A stretch of DNA of 64,000 nt. Source: Alphaproteobacteria bacterium (GTDB lineage: Bacteria; Pseudomonadota; Alphaproteobacteria; Caulobacterales; Aquidulcibacteraceae). The translations under genes were made by a program, and so were the position numbers. Shown one piece after another: positions 46,960 through 56,221 of this stretch (position 1 is its first letter; every line of letters starts with the position of its first letter). The stretch lies in assembly GCA_016124655.1 (NCBI GenBank), contig WGNI01000005.1:1-64000 (forward strand). Reading direction: 5' to 3'. Below the pieces are notes generated by a model, which saw only the letters and a program-made list of their open reading frames with translations, was not told the DNA's origin and did no database searches.

Positions 46960-47916
46960 ATGCCGGACTTAGGCGATTTGCGCCCCATGGCCAAATTCAG
47001 CGACCCCCGCGTCACCGCCAAGGGCGAGGTGCGCGCGGAAGTGGCGCTGCACGGTCTGGAGACGCTGTGGATCAACACCGGCACGCTCTGCAACATCACC
47101 TGCGGCCATTGCTACATTGAAAGCTCGCCCCGCAACGACCGGCTGGCCTACATCACCCGCGCTGAGGCCGCAGCCTTCCTCGACGAAATCGCCCGCGATC
47201 GCCTGCGGGTATCGCTGATCGGGTTCACCGGCGGCGAGCCGTTCATGAACCCGGATTGTCTCGACATGCTGGAGGACGCGCTGTCGCGCGGCTTCGAGTG
47301 CCTTGTGCTCACCAACGCCATGCAGCCGATGCAGCGTCTCAGGGCGCCGCTTGCAGCGCTGCGCGAACGCTACGGCGCACGCCTGCGCTTGCGCGTGTCG
47401 ATCGACGATCCCGACGCGGCGACGCACGACGCCGAGCGCGGCGAAGGCGCGTTTGAAAAAACCATGGAGGGCGTGGCTTGGCTCGTCGCGCAGGGCTTTG
47501 CGGTTGAGATCGCGGGACGCCGCTTTTCCGGCGAAGCCGAACCCGACTTGCGCGCGCGCTTCCAGGCGCTGTTCGATCGCATCGATTTGAAACTCGACGC
47601 CGCCGATCCGCAGAAGCTGGTGATCTTTCCGGAAATGGCGCCCGACGCCGATCCGCCGGAAATCACCACGGCGTGCTGGGGCATTCTGCACAAGGATCCC
47701 GCCGACGTGATGTGCGCGACCGCGCGCATGGTCGTGAAGCGCAAAGGCGCCGCGGCGCCGAGCGTGCTGGCCTGCACGCTGTTGCCGTACGACGAACAAT
47801 TCGATTTAGGGCAAACCTTGCGCGCCGCCGATCGCCCGGTCGCGCTCAACCACGTCTATTGCGCGAGCTTTTGCGTGCTGGGCGGGGCGAGTTGCGGGGC
47901 GGCGCGGACGGAGTGA
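46960..47916 (+). CDS. Radical SAM protein
   Basis: This 318-residue protein carries the 4Fe-4S/SAM motif CNITCGHC (CxxxCxxC, residues 44-51), followed by [12 protein letters not shown] (SAM-binding GGEP, about 87-98). Additional cysteines near the C-terminus ([12 protein letters not shown]) may bind a second cluster, as in SPASM-like proteins. The reaction is unknown. AGGAG lies upstream of the ATG at 46960. An internal start at 46987 is possible. Its 3' end overlaps the convergent pseudouridine synthase gene by 71 bp. Confidence 0.88.
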   Translation: MPDLGDLRPMAKFSDPRVTAKGEVRAEVALHGLETLWINTGTLCNITCGHCYIESSPRNDRLAYITRAEAAAFLDEIARDRLRVSLIGFTGGEPFMNPDCLDMLEDALSRGFECLVLTNAMQPMQRLRAPLAALRERYGARLRLRVSIDDPDAATHDAERGEGAFEKTMEGVAWLVAQGFAVEIAGRRFSGEAEPDLRARFQALFDRIDLKLDAADPQKLVIFPEMAPDADPPEITTACWGILHKDPADVMCATARMVVKRKGAAAPSVLACTLLPYDEQFDLGQTLRAADRPVALNHVYCASFCVLGGASCGAARTE

Positions 47917-48667
47917 GGAGGGCGGCGCGTTCCTCCGGCGTCAATGGCCGCCAGCGCCCTTCCGGCAGATCGCCCAAGTCCAGCGGCCCGATGCGGGTCC
48001 GGAAAAGATCCAGCACGTCTAGCCCAACCAGCGCGCACATCCGACGAATCTGTCGATTTCGCCCTTCGCGCAGAATGAAGCGCAATGCGTTGCGGCCCAG
48101 CCGCGTGACGATGGCCGGTTTCAACACGCGGCCGTCGAGCGAAAGGCCGTGGCGCAACTGCGCGATCTGCGCGTCGCTCGGCGGCGCATCGACGCGCACG
48201 CGGTAATCCTTTTCGAGCGCGGACTCCGGTCCGATCACCGTCTTCGCCAGCACGCCGTCGTCCGACAGCAACAAGAGCCCGCGTGAATCCTGATCGAGCC
48301 GTCCCAAAGGCGCCAGCGCATGATCGCGCGCCGGGATGTCCGCCTGCGCCGCAAACAGATTGTCTTTCGTCAAAAGCCGCGCCGCGGGAATCTGCCCCTT
48401 CTCCGGCTGCGCCGACACATACCCCACCGGCTTGTGCACGATGACCGTCATCGCGCTCTTCAAGACATCCTCGCCGGCGTCGCGCAGCGTCAGCGTTTCG
48501 CCCGGCGCGATCTTGCGGCCAAGATCGGAAACCGTTTCGCCATTGATGAGGATCAATCCGCGCGCGATCAAATCCTCCGCGTCGCGACGCGAACACACGC
48601 CCTGTTGCGCGAGCCATTTGTTGATGCGCTGCGGCTCCGGCCCGTCATAGCGTTTGGACCAGGCCAT
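47846..48667 (-). CDS. RsuA/RluB-family pseudouridine synthase
   Basis: This 273-residue protein has an N-terminal S4 RNA-binding domain (RINKWLAQQGVCSRRDAEDLIARG, about residues 14-37). The catalytic domain has the aspartate in LGRLDQDSRGLLLLSDDG (about 122-139), VHKPVGYVSAQ (about 76) and the conserved C-terminal EGRNRQIRRM. It isomerises a uridine in rRNA. The precise position cannot be decided. The start is 5 bp after coaBC ends, so it is the last gene of the ubiE-ubiB-coaBC operon. Confidence 0.92.
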   Translation of the reverse strand: MAWSKRYDGPEPQRINKWLAQQGVCSRRDAEDLIARGLILINGETVSDLGRKIAPGETLTLRDAGEDVLKSAMTVIVHKPVGYVSAQPEKGQIPAARLLTKDNLFAAQADIPARDHALAPLGRLDQDSRGLLLLSDDGVLAKTVIGPESALEKDYRVRVDAPPSDAQIAQLRHGLSLDGRVLKPAIVTRLGRNALRFILREGRNRQIRRMCALVGLDVLDLFRTRIGPLDLGDLPEGRWRPLTPEERAALLTPSAPPRNSPRPARKSSRNRRG

Positions 48668-48672
48668 CGGCT

Positions 48673-49884
48673 TCAGGGGCGGCGCGGTTTCGGCGCGGCG
48701 AGCGCCTCGGCGATTTTCTGCGCCAGCCGCGCGGCGACAGCATCCTTCGGCATGCGCGGCCACGCTTCGGCGCCGGCCTTGGAGATCACCAGCACTTCGT
48801 TTTCGCCCCCGCCCATCACGTCGCCGGAGACGTCATTGGCGACGATCCAGTCGCAGCCCTTCTTGGCGATTTTCGCGCGCGCGTGCGCTTCAACGTCGTT
48901 GGTCTCAGCCGCGAAACCCACGACCAGCGCAGGCCGGTTTTTCTTCATCGCCGAAAGCGTTGCGAGGATGTCGGGATTTTCCGTCAGCGCGATGGATGGC
49001 GGCGCGCCGGTCTTGTCCTTCTTGATTTTCTGATCGGCCGAATTCTGCGGCCGCCAATCCGCGACCGCGGCGACGCAGATCGCAGCATCCGCCGGCAGCG
49101 CGGCCTTGCAGGCGTTCAACATCTCCTGCGCGCTCTCCACGCGCACGACCGTCACGCCCTCCGGATCGCTAAGCGCCACGGGCCCGGAAACCAGCGTGAC
49201 CTCGGCGCCGAGATCGCTCAGCGCTTTGGCGATCGCAAAGCCTTGCTTGCCGCTGGAGCGATTGGAGATGAACCGCACGGGGTCGATCGCCTCCACCGTC
49301 GGTCCCGCGGTGACGATCGCGCGCTTGCCCTTCAACGGCCCATCGCGCAGCAACGCCAGCACCGCATCGCGGATCGCCGGCGGCTCCGCCATGCGCCCGT
49401 AGCCGAATTCGCCGCACGCCATCGGCCCTTCGTCGGGCCCCACGAACCGCGCGCCGTCCTGGCGCAGCCGCGCGACATTGCGTTGCGTGGCGGCGTGATC
49501 CCACATGCGCACATTCATCGCCGGCGCGTAGAGCACCGGCTTGTCCGTCGCGAGCAGCGCGGTGGACGCCAGATCGTTCGCAAGCCCGTTCGCCGCCTTC
49601 GCCATCAAGTCCGCCGTCGCCGGCGCCACCACCACCAGATCGGCCGAGCGCGACAGTTCGATGTGCCCCATCTCGCTTTCGTCGGTGAGATCGAACACCT
49701 GCGAATAGACCTTGTCTTCCGTCAGCGCGGCGACGGAAAGCGGCGTCACGAATTGCGCGCCAGCCTGCGTGAGAATCGCGCGCGCGCGAATGGTTTCCTT
49801 CGCCAGCAAGCGAATGAGCTCAAGGCTCTTATAAGCGGCGATGCCGCCGCCGATGATCAGGAGCACGCGGCGTTCTGCGGTCAT
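48673..49884 (-). CDS. coaBC: Bifunctional phosphopantothenoylcysteine decarboxylase/phosphopantothenate-cysteine ligase
   Basis: This 403-residue protein carries out two steps of CoA synthesis. The N-terminal FMN-dependent CoaC domain has VLLIIGGGIAAYKSLELIRLL at the start, YAPAMNVRMWDH (about residues 106-117) and the catalytic Cys in GPMACGEFGYGRM (about 146-158). The C-terminal CoaB ligase domain begins about residue 180 with IVTAGPTVEAIDPVRFISNRSSGKQG, followed by AAVADWRP and the KIKK motif. The start overlaps the ubiB stop (ATGA). It is full length. Confidence 0.96.
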   Translation of the reverse strand: MTAERRVLLIIGGGIAAYKSLELIRLLAKETIRARAILTQAGAQFVTPLSVAALTEDKVYSQVFDLTDESEMGHIELSRSADLVVVAPATADLMAKAANGLANDLASTALLATDKPVLYAPAMNVRMWDHAATQRNVARLRQDGARFVGPDEGPMACGEFGYGRMAEPPAIRDAVLALLRDGPLKGKRAIVTAGPTVEAIDPVRFISNRSSGKQGFAIAKALSDLGAEVTLVSGPVALSDPEGVTVVRVESAQEMLNACKAALPADAAICVAAVADWRPQNSADQKIKKDKTGAPPSIALTENPDILATLSAMKKNRPALVVGFAAETNDVEAHARAKIAKKGCDWIVANDVSGDVMGGGENEVLVISKAGAEAWPRMPKDAVAARLAQKIAEALAAPKPRRP

Positions 49885-51620
49885 GGCGATGTCTCCGCGG
49901 CGGCTTCAGGCGGGGAGGCGGGCGTCGCCGGTTCGGCGGCCTTGGACTCCGCCTGCAGGCGCGTCACTTCCTGCTGCAGCGCATCGATTTCGCGCGACAG
50001 CGCTTGGCGCTCGGTTTCGGTCTGCGCGCTTTCGGCCTCGAATTCCTTTTGCAGGCGCTCGGCGCGTTGAAACTCTTCCGGCACGATGATGCGCGGCGCT
50101 TGCGCCGCGAAGAAGAACAGCGCCGCCGCCCCCACCGCAAGCCCGATCCAGAAGCTCATCCACTGAAACCGCGCGCGTTGCGCCGGCGGATCGCCCGCGG
50201 AAATCGTCCGCGCGGCGTTTTCAAGCAGCGCTACCGTTTGCGGCAGATGGCGGAAAGATTGCCAAGCTTGCCCGGCCTCGGCGAACCCGCGCCGCGCCAC
50301 GGCTTCCGCGCCGAGCTCGCGCTTCACCCAGCGTTCCACGATGGGCCGAGCGACGGTCCACATGTCGTGCTGCGGATCGAGCGCGCGCGCCACGCCTTCC
50401 ACTTGCACCATGGTCTTCTGCAACAACACCAGCTCCGGCCGAAGATGCATGCCGAACAGGTGCGTGATGTCGAACAATTGCAGCAGCAACCGGCTCATCG
50501 AAATCGCATCGGCGGTCTTGCCGAAGATCGGCTCGCCGATCGCGCGCAGCGCCTGTGCAAACTCTTCTACAGTGAAGCGGTCCGGCACATAGCCGGCTTC
50601 GGCGTGCACTTCCGCGACGCGTTTGTAGTCGCGCCGCAGAAAGCCGTAGAGGATTTCCGCGAGATAGCGGCGCTCCTTGTGGCCGATGCGGCCCATGATG
50701 CCGAAATCCACCACCCACAGCTTGCCGTCCCTGCCGTAGATAAGGTTGCCCTCATGCATGTCGGCATGAAAGAAGCCGTGATCGAGCGCCGCCGCGAGAA
50801 AGCCGCGCGTCACCGCGACCGCGAGCGCGGTGCGGTCTGCGCCCGCCGCGTCGAGACCCTTCTTGTCGGTGAGCGCGACGCCGTCGATCCATTCCAGCGT
50901 CATCACGCGCTTGGCCGAACGGCTCCAATCGATTTCCGGAACCGACAAATATCCATCCGCCTGCGCCACATCGCGGAACTCCGCCGCAGCTCCCGCTTCA
51001 AGCCGCAGATCGAGTTCGCGCTCGAGCGCGCTGGACACGGTGTCCACGAATTGCACCGGCTCCAGCCGTCGAGACCGCACGGAAGAGAATTCGATCACTT
51101 GCGCGGCAAACTTCAGCGCCGCCATCTCCCGCGCCAGCTTGCGTTCGATGCGCGGCCGCAAAACCTTGATCGCCATCACCCGGTGACGCGACAGGATCGC
51201 CTGGTGCACTTGCGCGATCGACGCCGCCGCCATCGCGTCTGAAATTGCGCCGAACAGGCTTTCCGTGCCGCCCAGTTCTGAATTGATCGTGTCGAGCGCG
51301 ACCACGCGGGAGAACGGCGGCAGCCGATCTTTCAGCCGGCCCAGATCCTGCGCCGCCGTAACGCCGATAATGTCAGGCCGCGTGGCCAGGAATTGGCCAA
51401 ATTTCACATAAGCCGGCCCCAGCCGCTCCAACGCTGTCGCAAGGCGCGCGCCGACGGTCTTGGGTTTCCGCGCCCGCACCAAGGGCGTCAGCAGCGCGCC
51501 GAGCACCCGCCAATGCGTGCGCATCCGCGGCCGGTACTCGCTCGGGATCAGCGCGTCATAGCGCGCGAGCGTGAAGGCGACCCGAAGCAGCCGGAAGGTA
51601 TGGCCGATGGCGGCGAACAT
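49881..51620 (-). CDS. ubiB: UbiB-family ubiquinone biosynthesis kinase-like protein
   Basis: This 579-residue atypical protein-kinase-like (ADCK/COQ8) protein supports ubiquinone synthesis. It shows the KxGQ motif in YVKFGQFLATRPDI (about residues 71-84), the Ala-rich loop AAASIAQVHQA (about 130), the ATP lysine in AIKVLRPRIE, and HADMHEGNLIYG plus WVVDFGIMGR (about 286-310), where family members have HADxHxGN and DFG. One membrane helix (about 487-507) is followed by a coiled coil and Glu/Ala/Pro-rich tail (about 515-579), which is longer than usual. It is coupled to coaBC downstream and ubiE upstream (9-bp gap). Confidence 0.95.
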   Translation of the reverse strand: MFAAIGHTFRLLRVAFTLARYDALIPSEYRPRMRTHWRVLGALLTPLVRARKPKTVGARLATALERLGPAYVKFGQFLATRPDIIGVTAAQDLGRLKDRLPPFSRVVALDTINSELGGTESLFGAISDAMAAASIAQVHQAILSRHRVMAIKVLRPRIERKLAREMAALKFAAQVIEFSSVRSRRLEPVQFVDTVSSALERELDLRLEAGAAAEFRDVAQADGYLSVPEIDWSRSAKRVMTLEWIDGVALTDKKGLDAAGADRTALAVAVTRGFLAAALDHGFFHADMHEGNLIYGRDGKLWVVDFGIMGRIGHKERRYLAEILYGFLRRDYKRVAEVHAEAGYVPDRFTVEEFAQALRAIGEPIFGKTADAISMSRLLLQLFDITHLFGMHLRPELVLLQKTMVQVEGVARALDPQHDMWTVARPIVERWVKRELGAEAVARRGFAEAGQAWQSFRHLPQTVALLENAARTISAGDPPAQRARFQWMSFWIGLAVGAAALFFFAAQAPRIIVPEEFQRAERLQKEFEAESAQTETERQALSREIDALQQEVTRLQAESKAAEPATPASPPEAAAETSP

Positions 51621-51629
51621 GCGATCCCT

Positions 51630-52391
51630 TTAGAGCGCCCAGCCCCAGTGCAAGGCGCAGACCCCGCCGGCGAAATTTTCATAGGCGACGCGTTGGAAGC
51701 CGGCCTCGCGGATCATAGCCGCAAAACGTTCCTGATCCGGAAACCGGCGGATCGATTCCACCAGATAGCGATAGGAATCCGCGTCTCCGGCCAGAAGCTT
51801 GCCCATCGCGGGAATGACCGAGAAGGAATACGCGTCATAGGCGCCGGAAAGACCCGGCGTCGCCAGCCGCGAGAACTCCAGGCAGAAGAACCGCCCGCCG
51901 GGCCGCAACACCCGCCGCGCCTCGGCCAGCACCGCGCCGATATCGGCGCAATTCCGGATGCCGAAAGCGATGATGTATGCGTCGGCGCTGCGCGGCGGCA
52001 GCGGCAGCGCCTGCGCATCCGCGCACACCCAGCTGAGGCCGTCTTCGCCGCGCCGCCGGCCCGCGCGCAGCATTTCATGGTTAATGTCGAGAACAATAAC
52101 CTCCGCCGGCGCGCCGCCGCGACGGGTCCGCGCGCGCGCCGCATGCGCCTTGATGCGCCGGGCCACATCGCCGGTGCCGCCCGCGACATCGAGGATCGTC
52201 TCGCCCGGGCGCGGATTGAGCTTGGCGACCGCTGCGTCCTTCCACAGCCGGTGCAAACCGCCCGACATGGCGTCGTTCATGAGGTCGTAGCGCCGCGCAA
52301 CGCGATCGAAGACCGCCTTCACGCGGCCCGGCTTCTCCTCTTTCGGGATATCCTGAAACCCGAAGGAGACGGTTTCCTCTGCAGCGGCCAT
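51630..52391 (-). CDS. ubiE: Ubiquinone/menaquinone biosynthesis C-methyltransferase
   Basis: This 253-residue SAM-dependent methyltransferase has [25 protein letters not shown] (UbiE signature, about residues 27-51), the SAM motif [16 protein letters not shown] (about 67-82), [30 protein letters not shown] (about 139-168) and the C-terminal Phe-Gly-Gly-containing [13 protein letters not shown]. It methylates the quinone ring. The start at 52391 gives the usual length. In-frame ATGs at 52418 and 52454 are possible. It heads the operon with ubiB, coaBC and the pseudouridine synthase. mutM is divergent. Confidence 0.95.
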   Translation of the reverse strand: MAAAEETVSFGFQDIPKEEKPGRVKAVFDRVARRYDLMNDAMSGGLHRLWKDAAVAKLNPRPGETILDVAGGTGDVARRIKAHAARARTRRGGAPAEVIVLDINHEMLRAGRRRGEDGLSWVCADAQALPLPPRSADAYIIAFGIRNCADIGAVLAEARRVLRPGGRFFCLEFSRLATPGLSGAYDAYSFSVIPAMGKLLAGDADSYRYLVESIRRFPDQERFAAMIREAGFQRVAYENFAGGVCALHWGWAL

Positions 52392-52480
52392 GCGCCTTAC
52401 ATAGCGGCGCGCAGCCATGGGCGCTATATCGGGGGGAGGGGCCGATCGCCTCATGACCCTTTGGCGCTTAAGGGTTTTTC

Positions 52481-53341
52481 ATGCCGGAATTGCCGGAAGT
52501 CGAGACCGTTCGGCGCGGGCTGGCGCCGGTTCTGGAAGGCCGCACGCTCACAAAAGTCGTGTTGCGCCGTCCCGATCTGCGCTTTCCGCTGCCGCCGCAT
52601 TTCGCCGAAAGCCTGGAAGGCGCGCGCGTGGAAACGCTTGCGCGCCGCGCGAAATATCTGGTGGCCGAGCTCGACACCGGCGTGCGCTGGATCGCCCATC
52701 TCGGCATGACCGGGCGCTTCAGCGTGATCGGCGCGAACACCGCGCAGCCCGGCGCCTTCTATTACGCAGCCCCACCCGATCCCGCGCACACCCACATCAT
52801 CATCGAAACCGACGCCGGCATTCGCCTGGAATACAACGACCCCCGCCGCTTCGGATACATGGACGCCCTGCCGCCGGGCGCGTTCGACGCCCATCCCTTT
52901 TTTAAGGATTTGGGCCCTGAGCCCCTGAGCCCGGCTTTCAACGCAGCCCAGCTCGCAGCAGCCCTCAAAGGCAAGAAGACCCCAATCAAGGCAGCGCTCT
53001 TGGATCAGCGGGTCGTTGCCGGTCTTGGCAATATTTACGTTTGCGAAGCTCTATTTCGCGCGGGCGTTTCCCCCAAGCGCCCGGCGGGACGCGTGGCGCC
53101 GGCGCGCCTTGCCGGTCTCGTCGACGCGATCCGCGCGGTGCTGGAGGAGGCGATCGAAGCCGGCGGCTCGTCCTTGCGCGACTACGCCGCCGCGGACGGG
53201 GCGCTGGGCTATTTCCAGCACCGCTTCAGCGTCTATGACCGCGCCGGAACGCCGTGCCCGCGCCCAGGATGCGCGGGCGCCGTGCGCCGCATCCCCCAGG
53301 GCGGCCGCTCCAGCTTCTACTGCCCTGCGTGCCAACGCTGA
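52481..53341 (+). CDS. mutM: Formamidopyrimidine-DNA glycosylase
   Basis: This 286-residue base-excision repair enzyme removes 8-oxoguanine. After Met removal the catalytic Pro-Glu lead MPELPEVETVRRGL is intact. AHLGMTGRF (about residue 71), YNDPRRFGYM (about 112), QRVVAGLGNIYVCEALF (helix-two-turn-helix, about 177) and the C-terminal zinc finger C-x4-C...C-x2-C (CPRPGC and CPAC) are all present. The ATG is fixed by the conserved N-terminus. Divergent from ubiE. Confidence 0.97.
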   Translation: MPELPEVETVRRGLAPVLEGRTLTKVVLRRPDLRFPLPPHFAESLEGARVETLARRAKYLVAELDTGVRWIAHLGMTGRFSVIGANTAQPGAFYYAAPPDPAHTHIIIETDAGIRLEYNDPRRFGYMDALPPGAFDAHPFFKDLGPEPLSPAFNAAQLAAALKGKKTPIKAALLDQRVVAGLGNIYVCEALFRAGVSPKRPAGRVAPARLAGLVDAIRAVLEEAIEAGGSSLRDYAAADGALGYFQHRFSVYDRAGTPCPRPGCAGAVRRIPQGGRSSFYCPACQR

Positions 53342-53374
53342 CGATCCGCCAAAGCCTCTTGCGGCCGATCGAAC

Positions 53375-53392
53375 TGTTGTGTATTCACAACA
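53375..53392. promoter_or_regulatory. Operator-like palindrome upstream of the HTH regulator
   Basis: TGTTGTG-TATT-CACAACA is a perfect 7-bp inverted repeat with a 4-bp spacer, ending 28 bp before the HTH gene start. It is a good candidate autoregulatory site for the Cro/C1-type protein that follows. Inferred from symmetry and position. Confidence 0.6.
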
Positions 53393-53420
53393 AAACGTTG
53401 CGAGAAAAACCGTTCCGGGC

Positions 53421-53660
53421 ATGATCCACAACAGGCTCTCCGTGTTCCGCGCCGAGCGGGGCCTAAGCCGCAAGGACGTGGCCGAGAAAGTCGGCGTGAA
53501 CCCGCAGACCATCGGCTACCTCGAGCGTGGCGACTACGCGCCGTCCGTAGAGCTGGCGCTCAAGCTCGCGGCCGTGTTTGGCGTGCGCGTGGAGGACCTG
53601 TTCTCGCTCGCGCCGTTTGCGCCCCTGGCGAAGGCGCTGCGCAAATCAGGAGAGGCGTGA
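53421..53660 (+). CDS. Cro/C1-type helix-turn-helix regulator
   Basis: This 79-residue protein has a single HTH_3 domain: LSVFRAERGLSRKDVAEKVGVNPQTIGYLERGDYAPSVELALKLAAVFGVRVEDLF (about residues 6-61). It resembles the short YozG/YgzD-type regulators that accompany small membrane proteins. The stop overlaps the next start (TGATG), so the pair is translationally coupled. The upstream palindrome is the probable operator. The ATG at 53421 starts directly before the domain. Confidence 0.92.
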   Translation: MIHNRLSVFRAERGLSRKDVAEKVGVNPQTIGYLERGDYAPSVELALKLAAVFGVRVEDLFSLAPFAPLAKALRKSGEA

Positions 53661-54172
53661 TGTTCGTGCGGTCCAAGACGCATCCGATGGGGCGTCGCCT
53701 CACGCGCCGCGCCGTGCTGGCGCTGACCGGAGCGGTCTACGCGCTCTATGGCGCTGGTTGCGCGCTGCAGCTCTTGCCGCTCGGTCCGGATCTCGCGGCG
53801 AGCGCAAGCGTCGCCGGCCTGCTCATGATCGCCGCGTCGCTTGCAGCTTTCGCGCTTCTCGCGGGATCAAGTCTGCAGCGCCAGGCGCAGGAGCCGGAAT
53901 CCCAGCTCGACGAACGCGAACGCTTCGAACGCAATCGCGCGGCTTATGTCGCCTTCAGCGCCTTTGCGGGTCTTGTGCTGTTGGGCGTGTTTTACATCGT
54001 CATCGCAAACGATTTGGCGGAGGCCGGCAAAGCCGAATTGTGGATCCCGCAGACGAGCGCGCACTGGAACGCAGTGTTCTGGGGCCTGATGCTTTTAGCG
54101 CTCACCTTGCCCGCCGCCGTCCTCGCCTGGTCCAGCGGCGACGCGGAAGATCAAGCCGCAGACGACCTTTAA
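53660..54172 (+). CDS. Hypothetical four-helix membrane protein partnered with an HTH regulator
   Basis: This 170-residue protein has hydrophobic segments near residues 17-38, 48-67, 95-114 and 132-154. A charged cytoplasmic loop (about 70-92, QEPESQLDERERFERNR) lies between the second and third. The ATG at 53660 is coupled to the regulator stop and has AGGAGAGG upstream. A GTG three bases earlier is possible. HTH plus four-helix membrane protein pairs with an ERE/RN-containing loop are common in bacteria. The function is not established. Confidence 0.8.
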   Translation: MFVRSKTHPMGRRLTRRAVLALTGAVYALYGAGCALQLLPLGPDLAASASVAGLLMIAASLAAFALLAGSSLQRQAQEPESQLDERERFERNRAAYVAFSAFAGLVLLGVFYIVIANDLAEAGKAELWIPQTSAHWNAVFWGLMLLALTLPAAVLAWSSGDAEDQAADDL

Positions 54173-56094
54173 CGCCGCGGGATAAGACCCTGCAGCACAT
54201 TGCCTTGCGTCTGGCTCTGTTGCGCATCGCCGGTCTTGCTTCGCCCGAGCGCCCCACCGAGTCGATTTTGAATTTGTTCCTGCACGCGTGAACGAATCGC
54301 GTCGCCGAGATCGGGCCGGAAACTCGGCCGCCCCCACGGACCCGTCACGCGGAACGGCACGCCGATGCCGGCGGTGTCGAATGCGCCGCCTTGGCCCTGC
54401 GATGAACGCACCGCGCGCGGCGTGATCCGCATGTCGATGCTTTGTTGCCCGATATTGAGATCGCCTTGCCCTTCCAGACGCACGAACGGATTGAGCATGC
54501 GCAAATCAGATGTCGTCGCCACGCCGTTGGCGACCTGGAACGACGCCGCGAACTCCGCAAAATCCGTCTCTGAGGCAGGCCCGACTTCCGCGCCCGTCAG
54601 CGCCGCCTGCACCATGCGGGCGACGCGCGCGAGATTGACGCCCTTCCACGCGCCGTCATTGAACGTAAATCCCATCGTGCCGCGCAGGCCGCGCATGATC
54701 GCCGCCTGGGACGCGCCCTGGCCGGACACATTGGCGACCAGCCGCCCGCGGCCCTCGATCTTGTTGAAGCCGATCGCGTCGGTGAGGAAGGGCAGGGCCT
54801 GCACATTGGCGAGGTCTGTCTCCAGCGTGACCGAAGGCGTGGCGTCGCGCGCATTCACGCGCAGCCGCGCCGTGCCGCTGCCGGAATAGAGCGCGATGCG
54901 CGACAGCGTCGCGTCCATGAGCCCGCGCGTCAGCGAAAGCCGCAAGTCTGCGGCGCTGAACTGCATGCGTTGAAACTGCAGCGCGCCGACCGCCAGCGCG
55001 ATGTCCGCATCAATTGCATTCAAGCCGGCAAGACCAAGCGGCGCATCGCTCCACGCCGTGCCGACATTGACGCCCCCCTCCGGCGCTGCGCCTGCCTGCG
55101 ACGGCGGCGGCAAATAAGGATTGAGATTGAGCGTTGCAATCTGCAGCGCGCCGGTCGCCTGCAAACGATCGTCGTCGCCCGCGCGCAGGCCCGCATCGCC
55201 CGTCGCTTCGATCGCGTCCAGCCGATATCGGCCGCCGGTGATGGCGATGGCGCCGTCATCCGCGCGCATCGCGCCGGCGACCGAGAACGCCGCAAACTGG
55301 TCGCCCTCCGACAGCGGCGAGCCCATCCACGCCAGCACGCGCCGCAGGCTCGCGCCGCTCGCTTCGAATTGACCCGAAAGCGCGCCGCCGCTGGTATCGG
55401 CCTCGCCCGTGAGCGCAGCGTTCACGACGTCGCTTTCGACCTGCAGCGCGATCGGCGTGACGCCCTTGTTCAACAGCGCGCGCGGCGCATCCGCGGTGGC
55501 GTCGATTTCGATGCGCTCGCCGCGATAGGTCAGCGCTGCATTCAGCGTCGCCGGCGTGTCGAGCGAGTCCAGCGTCAGGCTCGCGTCGATGGCTTCGACA
55601 AGAATGGGATCGCCGTCCGCGCCCTGGAACGAAAGCCGCGCCCCGTTCAGCCGCACATTCTCCAGCTTCAGCGATTGCAGCGCGGACTCCGGCTGCGCGG
55701 GATCGTTCTGCGGGAACGTCCAGTTCGCGGTCGCTTCAGGGCCTGCGATCAGATTGATCTGCGCGTCGTCGAGATTGAGCCGCTTGACCTCGATGTCCCC
55801 GCGCAGGAGCGGCAACACCGCGAGCGCGAACACCACATTGCGCGCGGAGATGAAGTCGCCGTCGGCGAAGCCTTCCGGATTGGAGAGCGCCACGCGTTCC
55901 GCGGTAAATCCAAGCGACGGGAAAAACGCCAGGCTGACGTCGCCTTCGATCGTCAGGTCGCGCTGCGTGGACTTCTCGATCTGCCGTTCGACTTCCGCGA
56001 TCGCCGCGTCCTTGGGGAAGAAGACGATGAACCCGATCAGCGCGACCACGAGGATCGCCAGGATCCCTCCCGCAAGGATGAGTGCGCGCCGCAT
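54169..56094 (-). CDS. AsmA family protein
   Basis: This 641-residue envelope protein has an N-terminal membrane anchor (LILAGGILAILVVALIGFIVFF, about residues 4-25). The AsmA signature RQIEKSTQRDLTIEGDVSLAFFPSLGFTAERVALSNPEGF follows (about 37-76). The C-terminal AsmA domain includes GLRGTMGFTFNDGAWKGVNLARVARMVQ (about 478-505). AsmA-like proteins form long lipid-binding grooves and help move phospholipids to the outer membrane. The ATG at 56094 follows GGGAG. It converges with the membrane-protein gene (4-bp overlap). Confidence 0.92.
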   Translation of the reverse strand: MRRALILAGGILAILVVALIGFIVFFPKDAAIAEVERQIEKSTQRDLTIEGDVSLAFFPSLGFTAERVALSNPEGFADGDFISARNVVFALAVLPLLRGDIEVKRLNLDDAQINLIAGPEATANWTFPQNDPAQPESALQSLKLENVRLNGARLSFQGADGDPILVEAIDASLTLDSLDTPATLNAALTYRGERIEIDATADAPRALLNKGVTPIALQVESDVVNAALTGEADTSGGALSGQFEASGASLRRVLAWMGSPLSEGDQFAAFSVAGAMRADDGAIAITGGRYRLDAIEATGDAGLRAGDDDRLQATGALQIATLNLNPYLPPPSQAGAAPEGGVNVGTAWSDAPLGLAGLNAIDADIALAVGALQFQRMQFSAADLRLSLTRGLMDATLSRIALYSGSGTARLRVNARDATPSVTLETDLANVQALPFLTDAIGFNKIEGRGRLVANVSGQGASQAAIMRGLRGTMGFTFNDGAWKGVNLARVARMVQAALTGAEVGPASETDFAEFAASFQVANGVATTSDLRMLNPFVRLEGQGDLNIGQQSIDMRITPRAVRSSQGQGGAFDTAGIGVPFRVTGPWGRPSFRPDLGDAIRSRVQEQIQNRLGGALGRSKTGDAQQSQTQGNVLQGLIPRR

Positions 56095-56221
56095 GCAAGC
56101 TCCCTGAAACAAGGCGCGCAACCTAGCGCGAAGCCAATCCGGGCGAAACGATGCGAGGGGCCTGACGCGCCCGCAGCGCTGGGCTATGCACCACCGGCTA
56201 ACGCAATGACTTTCCGAGGCG

